Part shown: positions 16,968 to 24,103 of the stretch, in pieces
Position numbering within the stretch: the first letter of the stretch is position 1
Layout: each line of letters opens with the position of its first letter
NCBI GenBank assembly: GCA_030447385.1
Contig: JAUJOY010000003.1
Span: forward strand, 227,092 to 282,899
DNA length: 55,808 nt
Direction of reading: 5' to 3'
From: Mycobacteriales bacterium
Lineage (GTDB): Bacteria > Actinomycetota > Actinomycetes > Mycobacteriales > SCTD01
Program-made: the position numbers and the translations under genes
The notes under the pieces: model-generated
The model's input: only the letters and a program-made list of their open reading frames with translations
What the model was told of the DNA's origin: nothing
Databases searched by the model: none

Positions 16968-17699
16968 ATGAGCGGCGAGCTGGTCCGCCGCGAGGAGGTG
17001 GCGGAGGTCGTCGGCCGCCTGTCCGAGGGCGACCTCGACCGCGGGGAGCGCGGGCGGCTGCTGGCCCGGCTGACCTCCCTGCTCGCGGGGGGCGTACGCA
17101 CGGCCGGTGCGCGCGCCGCCGTCACCGGCACCTGGCTCACCGGCGTCGTCACAGAGGTCGCCCCCCACGTGGCGGTGCGCGACCTGCCCACGCTGCGCCA
17201 GCACCACGGCGGCCGCACCGGCGACGAGCTGGCCGAGGAGCTGGTGCGCACGGCCTCGCTCGCCACCGCCGGGGTCGGCGCCGCGGGCGGAGCGCTGGCC
17301 GCCCTGCAGCACGCGGCCCCGCCGAGCCTGCTGGCGGCGCCGGTGCAGCTGGCCGCCGAGACCGTCGCCGTCGTGGCGATCGAGCTCAAGCTGGTGGCCG
17401 AGCTGCACGTCGTCTACGGCCGCGCACCGATCGGGCCCGCGGGGCAGGTGGCCGCGGGCTACCTGTCCTCGTGGGCGGCCAAGCGGGGGATCGACGGCCC
17501 GGAGGGGATGCCGGGGCTCGGGGTCGTGCTCGGCGCGGCCGCGAGGGCGCAGCTGCGCCGGCGCGTGGTCCGGCGCATGGGGCGCAACATGTCCACGCTG
17601 GCTCCCTTTCTCGCCGGTGCGGCCGCCGGAGCAGAGCTGAACCGGCGCGAGACCCGCTCGCTGGGACAGGCCCTGAAGGGGGAGCTGCGGCCGCGCTGA
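16968..17699 (+). CDS. conserved hypothetical protein with a hydrophobic central region
   Basis: This 243-residue protein is not recognised. It starts MSGELVRREEVAEVVGRL. Residues about 40-60 and 100-145 are Ala/Gly/Leu-rich and hydrophobic (TASLATAGVGAAGGALAALQ), followed by AAETVAVVAIELKLVAELHV. It is Arg-rich near the C-terminus. The hydrophobic stretches alternate with amphipathic segments, which suggests peripheral or membrane-associated helices rather than a transporter. It follows the DUF4193 gene by 45 bases on the same strand and is convergent with the SCP2-hydrolase gene. Confidence 0.75.
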   Translation: MSGELVRREEVAEVVGRLSEGDLDRGERGRLLARLTSLLAGGVRTAGARAAVTGTWLTGVVTEVAPHVAVRDLPTLRQHHGGRTGDELAEELVRTASLATAGVGAAGGALAALQHAAPPSLLAAPVQLAAETVAVVAIELKLVAELHVVYGRAPIGPAGQVAAGYLSSWAAKRGIDGPEGMPGLGVVLGAAARAQLRRRVVRRMGRNMSTLAPFLAGAAAGAELNRRETRSLGQALKGELRPR

Positions 17700-17708
17700 C
17701 GTGCGCCG

Positions 17709-18914
17709 CTACAGGTGCTCGAGGAAGCCGCGGATGATCGCCGTCGTCTCGGCCGGGTGCTCGAACTGCGGCACGTGGCCGCAGTCCTCCAGGACGATCT
17801 GCCCGGTGCCGGGCAGGCAGTCGGCGACGTGCCGGGCGAAGGACGAGGGCACGAGCCGGTCGCGGTCGCCCCAGAGGAAGATCGCGGGGGGCAGCAGCCC
17901 GGGCAGCCGTTGCCAGAACCCGCTGCGGCCGTAGGCGTCCTCCAGGTAGATCTGGCGGGCGCACGAGAAGAAGGCCACCCGGTGAGCGCGGTCGGACAGC
18001 ACGCGCACCGCCTCGTCCGCCGCCGCGTCGTACCAGGCCTGGGGCAGGCGCTCGGAATCGCTGAACATCGCCCGGATCCCCTCGATCACCATGCGGTGGG
18101 TCACCGGCAGCGGCAGTCTCGCGAGCTGCGGGGACAGCAGCCGGACCAGCGGGACGTACTGCCGCAACCGGCGGAAGGCGGGCGACGGCGCGAGCAGGAC
18201 GAGGGCCCGGACCGACCGGGGGTTGGCGTGGCCGCACTCCAGCGCGATCCTGCCGCCGAGGCTGTTGCCGATCAGCACCGCCCCGCGGCTGCCGGTCACG
18301 CGCTGGAACGCCTCGGCCCAGGCGGCGAACCAGGAGGGGCTGTACGGCCCGCGGGGTGCGCTGCTGGCACCGAACCCCGGCGAGTCGGGGGCGATCACGC
18401 GGTGGTCGACGGCGAGGTCGGCCAGCAGCGGCAGCATGCTGGCGTTGGTCGCCCCGAGCCCGTGCAGGAGCAGCACCGGCGGTGCGTCGGACCGGCCGGC
18501 CTCGAGGTAGGACGTGCGTACACCCATGGCCAGCACCGAACGGCTCCGCGGCAGGTGCGGGAGCCGGTCCGCGTCCTGGTCGAACAGCCCGTCGAGCTGC
18601 AGGCTGAGCGCGAGGTCGCCGCGGACGGTGAGCCGGCCGTCGAGGAAGGCCTGCACGCCCGAGCCGCGGCCGGACACCACGTCCGCGAGCACCTCGGTGC
18701 TGCTGCGGACGACGAGGGTCGGGCGGCTGGCCGAGCCGCGGCGGACCCGCCCGCGGCCGTGCGCGATGTCGACGGTCCACACTCCGCCCTCGCCGGCGAC
18801 GAAGACGATCGTGGCCGTGCGCTTCTCGAGCACGCTGCCGGCCAGCCCCCGGCGCAGCCGGGTGCTGAGCAGCATGTCCAGGTCGACCATGTCCTGGTCG
18901 ACGGGGGTGCTCAT
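17709..18914 (-). CDS. fusion of SCP2 sterol-carrier-like domain and alpha/beta hydrolase
   Basis: This 401-residue protein starts at MSTPVDQDMV. Residues about 10-112 read as an SCP2-type lipid-binding domain, with LEKRTATIVFVAGEGGVWTV, then GSASRPTLVVRSSTEVLADVV and VQAFLDGRLTVRGDLALSLQL in the usual SCP2 order. Residues about 130-401 are an alpha/beta hydrolase with LLLHGLGAT, nucleophile Ser218 in GNSLGGR, acid in LWGDRDRLVP and base in CGHVPQFEHP. The triad is complete. The fusion suggests hydrolysis of a hydrophobic ester or thioester presented by the lipid-binding domain. The gene is convergent with the preceding gene. Some actinobacteria may carry the same architecture; I cannot check how common it is. 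Confidence 0.85.
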   Translation of the reverse strand: MSTPVDQDMVDLDMLLSTRLRRGLAGSVLEKRTATIVFVAGEGGVWTVDIAHGRGRVRRGSASRPTLVVRSSTEVLADVVSGRGSGVQAFLDGRLTVRGDLALSLQLDGLFDQDADRLPHLPRSRSVLAMGVRTSYLEAGRSDAPPVLLLHGLGATNASMLPLLADLAVDHRVIAPDSPGFGASSAPRGPYSPSWFAAWAEAFQRVTGSRGAVLIGNSLGGRIALECGHANPRSVRALVLLAPSPAFRRLRQYVPLVRLLSPQLARLPLPVTHRMVIEGIRAMFSDSERLPQAWYDAAADEAVRVLSDRAHRVAFFSCARQIYLEDAYGRSGFWQRLPGLLPPAIFLWGDRDRLVPSSFARHVADCLPGTGQIVLEDCGHVPQFEHPAETTAIIRGFLEHL

Positions 18915-18991
18915 CGGGGGGACGCTACTTCGGCGGGCCGGGCCGGGAGTGCTGACTCGCCCGCGCAGCCACCCGGGCAGAGGCGCCCGGC

Positions 18992-19282
18992 CTAGTTGCC
19001 GACCTCCTCGAGCCCGGGGGGCAGGTGCCCCGTCGTCCTCCGCCAGGCACCCGCGGCACCTCGGCTCGCCAGCAGCCGGGCCACGCCGGCGGCGACCCCC
19101 GTCGCGACCGCCCACCCGATCGCCTCACCCCACGTGGTCTCCCAGGAGGCCGGGTTGCGCGGCGGGTCACCGCCCTTCGTCTTCACCCAGACCTTCTCGG
19201 CCACCGACCGGCTGGCCTTCGCCGCGAGGATCCCGGAGGTGACCCCGAGGATCTTCCAGGTGAACTTGCCTACTGCGGACAT
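18992..19282 (-). CDS. DUF4235 family membrane protein
   Basis: This small protein of 96 residues starts MSAVGKFTWKILGVTSGILAAK. It has one or two hydrophobic segments (residues about 10-25 and 52-72, including AIGWAVATGVAAGVARLLASR) and the Trp/Lys-rich centre KVWVKTKGGDPPRNP seen in the DUF4235 family. The family is common in Actinobacteria and its function is unknown. It lies between the SCP2-hydrolase gene and an SDR gene on the same strand. Confidence 0.85.
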   Translation of the reverse strand: MSAVGKFTWKILGVTSGILAAKASRSVAEKVWVKTKGGDPPRNPASWETTWGEAIGWAVATGVAAGVARLLASRGAAGAWRRTTGHLPPGLEEVGN

Positions 19283-19356
19283 CGTGCTCCCGTCGTCGCT
19301 CCGGATCGTCTGATCAGCGCCCTGCCCCGGCGGGGGGCAGCGGACACGTCCCTCGC

Positions 19357-20223
19357 TCAGCCGCGGAAGGGCAGCCGGACCGGGAGCGAGCGCAGCCCCG
19401 AGGTCACGGTCTTGACGTAGTCGGTCACGACGGTGGGGAGGAAGGTCTCCGCGAGCAGGCCGCCGACCGCGTCCGGCCCGACGACGTAGCGGGCCAGCGG
19501 CACCGGATTGGCCAGTGCGAGCCGGACCGTCCTCGCCACCCACACCGGGTCCGGCAGCCGGTCGCTCCTGGCGCTGACGGCTCCCACCCGGGCGTACGCC
19601 GCGGCGTAGCGGGCGCTGCTCGGCGGCGGGAACCCGTCGTCCTTCGCCGCGGACCAGATGTCGGTGCCGAACATCCCCGGCTCGACCAGCACGACGCGTA
19701 CGCCGTCGGGCTCGACCTCCATCCGCAGCGCGTCCGTGACCGCTTCGAGGGCGTGCTTGGACGCGCAGTACCACCCCATCAGCGGCGTGGAGAGCCGGCC
19801 GGCCACCGAGCTCATGTTGACGATGCGCCCGTCGCCACGCTCCTTCATGGCCGGCAGGACGAGCCGGGCCAGCCGCATCGGCGCGACGACGTTGGTCTCG
19901 AGCTGCGCGTGCACCGCCTCGTCGTCCACGTCCTCGACCGACCCCGACTGCGCGTAGCCCGCGTTGTTCACCAGCGCCCAGACCCCGTGGTCGGACAGGG
20001 CGGCCGCCTGCTGCATCCCGGCTGCACAGCTCGCGGGGTCGTCGACGTCCATCTCCAGCGTGCGGACGGCCAGTCCCCGCTCGCGGGCCGCCTGCTCGAC
20101 GAGCTCGGCCTTGGCGGCGTTGCGGACCGTGCCGATCACGTCGTAGCCCGAGGCGGCCAGCTCGAGCACCGTGCTCAGGCCGATGCCGCTGTTCGCGCCC
20201 GTGACGACGACGGACTTGCTCAT
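19357..20223 (-). CDS. SDR family oxidoreductase
   Basis: This 288-residue classical short-chain dehydrogenase contains TGANSGIG (cofactor loop), ALVNNAGYAQSG (NNAG motif), catalytic Ser in NMSSVAG, and YxxxK in WYCASKHALE. The long C-terminal part with WVARTVRLALANP is typical of retinol dehydrogenase-like or fatty-acyl/alcohol SDRs. TVRN after the second beta strand suggests NADP(H) use. The substrate is unknown. It starts at ATG and is divergent from dut, 109 bases between the start codons. Confidence 0.87.
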   Translation of the reverse strand: MSKSVVVTGANSGIGLSTVLELAASGYDVIGTVRNAAKAELVEQAARERGLAVRTLEMDVDDPASCAAGMQQAAALSDHGVWALVNNAGYAQSGSVEDVDDEAVHAQLETNVVAPMRLARLVLPAMKERGDGRIVNMSSVAGRLSTPLMGWYCASKHALEAVTDALRMEVEPDGVRVVLVEPGMFGTDIWSAAKDDGFPPPSSARYAAAYARVGAVSARSDRLPDPVWVARTVRLALANPVPLARYVVGPDAVGGLLAETFLPTVVTDYVKTVTSGLRSLPVRLPFRG

Positions 20224-20332
20224 GAGCAGACCTCTCCTCCGGGCGTGCGCCACGACCGGTCGGGCGGGCGCGGGTAGGGTCCTGCCCGACCCGGATCGGG
20301 TCATCCCGGTGGACCGGACGAAGGCGGGGACG

Positions 20333-20845
20333 GTGCTGGAGGTGTCGGTGCGCCGCCTGGACGCCCAGGTCCCGCTGCCCAGCTACGCGCACCCGGGCGA
20401 CGCCGGCTGCGACCTCGTGACCACCGAGGACGTGGACGTGGCTCCGGGGGAGCGGGTGGTGCTCGGGACTGGGCTCGCCATCGCGCTGCCCGAGGGCTAC
20501 GCCGCCTTCGTGCACCCCCGGTCGGGGCTGGCGGCTCGCCACGGGGTGGGTCTGGTCAACAGCCCCGGGACGATCGACGCCGGCTACCGCGGGGAGATCC
20601 GGCTGGTCGTGGTCAACCACGACCTGCGGGAGGTGCTGCGGCTGCGCCGGATGGATCGGGTCGCCCAGCTGGTGGTGCAGCGCGTCGAGCACGTGGTCTG
20701 GCGCGAGACGGAGGGGGAGCTGCCGGGTTCGGTCCGGGGGAGCGCAGGGCACGGCTCGACCGGCGGCTTCCAGGCCGACGGCGGCGCCGACGCGAGCGCC
20801 ACCGCCGCCGACGAACGGGAGGTGAAGCGTGTTCCGACGCCGTAA
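20333..20845 (+). CDS. dut: dUTP diphosphatase
   Basis: This 170-residue trimeric dUTPase shows all five motifs: HPGDAGCDL (I), HPRSGLAARHG (II), GTIDAGYRGEI (III), RRMDRVAQLVV (IV) and a C-terminal GSAGHGSTGGF (V, the P-loop-like arm). It hydrolyses dUTP to dUMP and pyrophosphate, keeping uracil out of DNA. I start at GTG (VLEVSVRRLD), with AAGGCGGGG just upstream, because the fold begins there; an in-frame GTG eight codons upstream is possible. Its 3' end overlaps the DUF3710 gene by 17 bases, the order usual in actinobacteria. Confidence 0.95.
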   Translation: MLEVSVRRLDAQVPLPSYAHPGDAGCDLVTTEDVDVAPGERVVLGTGLAIALPEGYAAFVHPRSGLAARHGVGLVNSPGTIDAGYRGEIRLVVVNHDLREVLRLRRMDRVAQLVVQRVEHVVWRETEGELPGSVRGSAGHGSTGGFQADGGADASATAADEREVKRVPTP

Positions 20846-21572
20846 GAAGGACGAGGACCGGCTCGAGGAGGACACCGAGCTGGAGCCCGAGCCGGTGCAG
20901 GAAGCGGAGGCGGGAAAGGTGGTGCCGCCCCGCCCGCAAGGGCCGTGGGACGCGAGCGACGCGCCGCAGGACGAGCTGAACCGCCTCGACCTCGGCGGCC
21001 TGCGGGTGCCGGTGCCGCCCGAGACCGAGGTTCGCGTCGACGTCAGCCCCGAAGGCGAGGTCGTCGCCGCGACCCTGGTCCGCGGCGCCAGCGCCATGCA
21101 GATCAACGCCTTCGCCGCCCCCCGCAGCGCCGGGATCTGGGACGAGGTCCGCGAGGAGATGGTCGCCGCCCTTCAGGAGGCCGGAGCCCAGGCCGAGACG
21201 GCGGAGGGGCCGTGGGGCGTGGAGCTGCACGCGACCGTCCCGAGCCAGCTGCCGGGTGAGCCGGCCGGGCTGGCGCCGGCCCGCTTCCTCGGCGTGGACG
21301 GCCCACGGTGGTTCCTGCGGGCGGCCGTCACCGGGCCGGCGGCTCGCGACCGCGCAGCGGCCGCCGAGCTGGAGGCGGCCTTCCGCGGTGTCGTCGTCTC
21401 CCGCGGACCCGAGGCGATGGCCGTGCGCAGCCCCCTCCCGCTGCGCCTCCCGCCGGAGGTGACCTCGGCTGTCCTCCCCGCGGAGCCTGCGCCGTCAGCG
21501 GACGGGGAGAGCGCCGACCGCCCCTCCCTCGAGCTCCCCGAGCGGGGCCCGGAGATCACCGAGCGCCGCTGA
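20829..21572 (+). CDS. DUF3710 family protein
   Basis: This 247-residue protein starts at GTG inside dut (MFRRRKKDED). A charged, acidic N-terminal tail of about 50 residues precedes the conserved core: RLDLGGLRVPVPPETEVRVDV, then ATLVRGASAMQINAFAAPRSAGIWDEVREEM and GVDGPRWFLRAAVTGPAA. It matches DUF3710, an actinobacterial family found next to dut; its function is unknown. The overlap with dut suggests translational coupling. Confidence 0.9.
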   Translation: MFRRRKKDEDRLEEDTELEPEPVQEAEAGKVVPPRPQGPWDASDAPQDELNRLDLGGLRVPVPPETEVRVDVSPEGEVVAATLVRGASAMQINAFAAPRSAGIWDEVREEMVAALQEAGAQAETAEGPWGVELHATVPSQLPGEPAGLAPARFLGVDGPRWFLRAAVTGPAARDRAAAAELEAAFRGVVVSRGPEAMAVRSPLPLRLPPEVTSAVLPAEPAPSADGESADRPSLELPERGPEITERR

Positions 21573-21623
21573 GCGGGAGCCGCGCCCGGCGCCTCCGGTG
21601 CGGGGCGACGTAGGCTCTCGGGT

Positions 21624-21992
21624 GTGGCAGGACTCTTTCGCAGGGCCGTCGCCCGGTTGACCGAGGGCGACGACGAGGTGGCCGACCGCGAGCTGCGCGG
21701 GGGGATCGAGCAGGTCGGCGCCACGCCCGTCGTCTCCTGCTCGCGCGGGGAGCCGGTGTGCGTCGCCGGGACCCTGCGGGCGGTCACCCTGCGTCCCCGG
21801 GCCGGGGCCCCCACCTTGGAGGCCGAGCTCTACGACGGCACCGGCAGCATCACCCTCATCTGGCTGGGTCGGCGGCGGATCGGTGGGATCGAGTGCGGTC
21901 GCTCCCTGGTGGCGCGGGGCCGCATGACCGTCCACGAGGGACGGCCGACGATCTACAACGCGGCCTACGAGCTGCGGCCCTCCGGTGCCTGA
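21624..21992 (+). CDS. OB-fold nucleic acid-binding domain protein
   Basis: This 122-residue protein starts at GTG (MAGLFRRAVARLTEGDDE). Its core VCVAGTLRAVTLRP, then LEAELYDGTGSITLIWLGRRRIGGIECGRSLVARGRM, reads as a single OB fold of the kind found in RecG wedge and tRNA/ssDNA-binding domains. This lone OB protein is conserved between DUF3710 and DUF3159 genes in actinobacteria. A nucleic acid-binding role is likely; the target is unknown. Its stop overlaps the next start by 8 bases. Confidence 0.88.
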   Translation: MAGLFRRAVARLTEGDDEVADRELRGGIEQVGATPVVSCSRGEPVCVAGTLRAVTLRPRAGAPTLEAELYDGTGSITLIWLGRRRIGGIECGRSLVARGRMTVHEGRPTIYNAAYELRPSGA

Positions 21993-22662
21993 GGCGGCCC
22001 CTCCCGCCACGCCCGCGCCCGTCCCGCCTCAGGCGGCGGAGCCGGCGACGCGTCCCGCACTCGTCGAGGCGCTGGGCGGCAAGCGCGGCCTGATCGACAG
22101 CGGGCTGCCCGCCGTCGTCTTCGTCTTCGTCAACTCCGTCGTGCAGGCGTTCACCGCGCGGGACACCGCCCTGCGGGCCGCGCTGGTCGGTGCGGTCGTC
22201 ACCGGCGTCGGGATCGTCGTCCTGCGCCTGGTGCGCAAGGAGACGCTCCAGCAGGCCATCTCGGGCTTCCTCGGCCTGGCGATCGCGGTGTTCTTCGCGG
22301 CCCGTTCCGGCGAGGCGCGGGGGTTCTTCCTGCCCGGCATCTTCATCAACATCGCGTACGGCACGGTCTTCCTCGGCTCGGCCCTTCTGGGCCGGCCCAT
22401 CGTCGGCGTCATCTACGCCGCGGTCGAGGGCCTGGACAAGCGCTGGCGCGAGGACACCCGGCTGCGGCGGGCCTTCGCCGTGGCGACCATCGGGTGGGCC
22501 GTGGTGTTCGCCTCGCGGGCCGTCGTGCAGTCGGTGCTCTACGTGATGGACCGTCCCGGGCTGCTCGCGGCCGCCAAGCTGCTCATGGGCTGGCCGCTGA
22601 CCATCGCCGCGGTTGCCCTCACCGTGGCCTACGTGAAGCGGGCCCGCGCGCGCGTCAGCTGA
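21985..22662 (+). CDS. DUF3159 family membrane protein
   Basis: This 225-residue integral membrane protein starts at GTG (MPEAAPPATPAPVPP, a Pro/Ala-rich cytoplasmic tail). Five or six hydrophobic segments follow, including AVVFVFVNSVVQAF, AALVGAVVTGVGIVVLRLV and ISGFLGLAIAVFF. The GGKRGLIDSGLPA and conserved FFLPGIFINIAYG stretches match DUF3159, an actinobacterial family of unknown function, though the fold loosely recalls intracellular septation/transport proteins. It overlaps the upstream OB-fold gene by 8 bases, and its tail overlaps the convergent TrkA gene by 8 bases. Confidence 0.9.
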   Translation: MPEAAPPATPAPVPPQAAEPATRPALVEALGGKRGLIDSGLPAVVFVFVNSVVQAFTARDTALRAALVGAVVTGVGIVVLRLVRKETLQQAISGFLGLAIAVFFAARSGEARGFFLPGIFINIAYGTVFLGSALLGRPIVGVIYAAVEGLDKRWREDTRLRRAFAVATIGWAVVFASRAVVQSVLYVMDRPGLLAAAKLLMGWPLTIAAVALTVAYVKRARARVS

Positions 22663-23320
22663 GGTGTCCGCCGAGCAGGGCGTCGAGCTCGGCCTCGACC
22701 TCGGCCGTCGCCACGAGGAGCAGCTCGTCGCCGCCCTCCATCGCCGCATCGGGGGTCGGCACGATGACCCGCCCGTCGCGCAGGATGGCCACCAGCGCGG
22801 AGTCGGAGGGCCAGGACACCGAGCCCACCAGCTGACCGACGATGGGGGCATCGGCGGCGAGGGTGAGCTCGACCAGGTTGGCCTGGCCCTGCCGGAAGGT
22901 CAGCAGCCGCACCAGGTCGCCGACCGACACCGCCTCCTCGACGACTGCGGCGAGCAGGCGCGGTGAGGAGACCGAGACGTCCACGCCCCAGGACTCGTTG
23001 AACAGCCACTCGTTCTTCGGGTGGTTGACCCGCGCGACGACCCGGTCCACGCCGAACTCGGTCTTGGACAGCAGCGACACGACGAGGTTGACCTTGTCGT
23101 CACCGGTGGCGGCCACCACGACCTGGCAGGTCTGGATGGCCGCCTGCACGAGCGTGTCGAGCTCGCAGGCGTCAGCCAGCAGCCACTCCGCGCCCGGCAC
23201 GCTGTCGGGCTTGACCGACCGCGGCTCGCGCTCGATGAGCAGCACCTCGTGGCCGTTGTGGATCAGCTCGCCGGCGATCGAGCGCCCGACGTTGCCGGCT
23301 CCGGCGATCGCGACGCGCAT
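22655..23320 (-). CDS. TrkA-type potassium channel/transport regulator (RCK), second of a pair
   Basis: The 221-residue protein has an NAD-binding TrkA_N domain (MRVAIAGAGNVGRSIAGEL, with acidic LIERE after the second strand) and a C-terminal TrkA_C domain from about residue 145 (LTFRQGQANLVELTL). This is the usual length of mycobacterial CeoB/CeoC. Such proteins gate K+ channels or transporters in response to NAD(H), ATP or c-di-AMP. It shares one base with the stop of the upstream trkA-like gene, so the two are co-translated. A KimA-like transporter is divergent next door. Confidence 0.9.
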   Translation of the reverse strand: MRVAIAGAGNVGRSIAGELIHNGHEVLLIEREPRSVKPDSVPGAEWLLADACELDTLVQAAIQTCQVVVAATGDDKVNLVVSLLSKTEFGVDRVVARVNHPKNEWLFNESWGVDVSVSSPRLLAAVVEEAVSVGDLVRLLTFRQGQANLVELTLAADAPIVGQLVGSVSWPSDSALVAILRDGRVIVPTPDAAMEGGDELLLVATAEVEAELDALLGGHLS

Positions 23321-23988
23321 CAGCTCTCCTCGGGCCGCGGACCCAGCGACAGGATCCGGTCGACCGCGTCCAGGCGGTCCCCGCCGAGGCACAGGTGCAG
23401 CAGGTCGCCCTCCTGCAGCAGCGTGTCCGCGCGCGGCAGCAGCCCCTCGCCGAGCCGGGTCAGCAGCGCCACCCGCGCGTCACACGCCCGCTCCAGCGCG
23501 CTGATCCGCGACCCGACCCACTCCGGCGCGTAGGACACCTCGGCGAGCACGATCTTGCCGCTGGGGTCGCGCCACTCGGTGGCCACGCCCTCGGGCAGCA
23601 GCCGCCGGATCACCTGGTCGGAGGTCCACCGGACGGTGGCCACCGTCGGGATGCCGAGCTTCTGGTAGACCGCCGCGCGCCGGGAGTCGTAGATGCGGGC
23701 CACGACGTTCTCGATGCCGAAGGTCTCCCGGGCAACCCGGGCGGCGATGATGTTGGAGTTGTCGCCGCTGCTCACGGCGGCGAACGCGTGCGCCCGCTCG
23801 ATGCCGGCCTGCATGAGGGTGTCGCGGTCGAAGCCGATGCCGGTCACGGTGCTGCCCTCGAAGTCCGGCGACAGGCGGCGGAACGCCGCGGCGTCCCGGT
23901 CGACCACCGCGACCGAGTGCTCCAGGGCCTCGAGCCCGCGCGCCAGGGCCGACCCCACCCGGCCGCATCCCATGATCACGATGTGCAC
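23320..23988 (-). CDS. TrkA-type potassium channel/transport regulator (RCK), first of a pair
   Basis: The 222-residue RCK protein starts at GTG (VHIVIMGCGRVGSALARGLE). The Rossmann motif GCGRVG begins within ten residues of the start; VVDRD supplies the acidic ribose-binding residue, and a TrkA_C domain occupies the last 75 residues. It resembles CeoC/TrkA. Together with the overlapping downstream paralogue it could form a hetero-octameric ring on a K+ transporter. An upstream in-frame ATG would add about 47 Arg/Pro-rich residues and is not favoured. It is divergent from the APC/KimA-like transporter, with 115 bases between the start codons. Confidence 0.9.
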   Translation of the reverse strand: MHIVIMGCGRVGSALARGLEALEHSVAVVDRDAAAFRRLSPDFEGSTVTGIGFDRDTLMQAGIERAHAFAAVSSGDNSNIIAARVARETFGIENVVARIYDSRRAAVYQKLGIPTVATVRWTSDQVIRRLLPEGVATEWRDPSGKIVLAEVSYAPEWVGSRISALERACDARVALLTRLGEGLLPRADTLLQEGDLLHLCLGGDRLDAVDRILSLGPRPEES

Positions 23989-24103
23989 GGGCGTCCCTTC
24001 GGGTGCAGGCCGGCGGCGCCGTACGCGACCTCGGGCCCTGCCGGCTCCTGGCCTGCTGACGCTACACGCGGGGTCGGTGCAACCGCCCGTACTCTCTCCG
24101 GAC

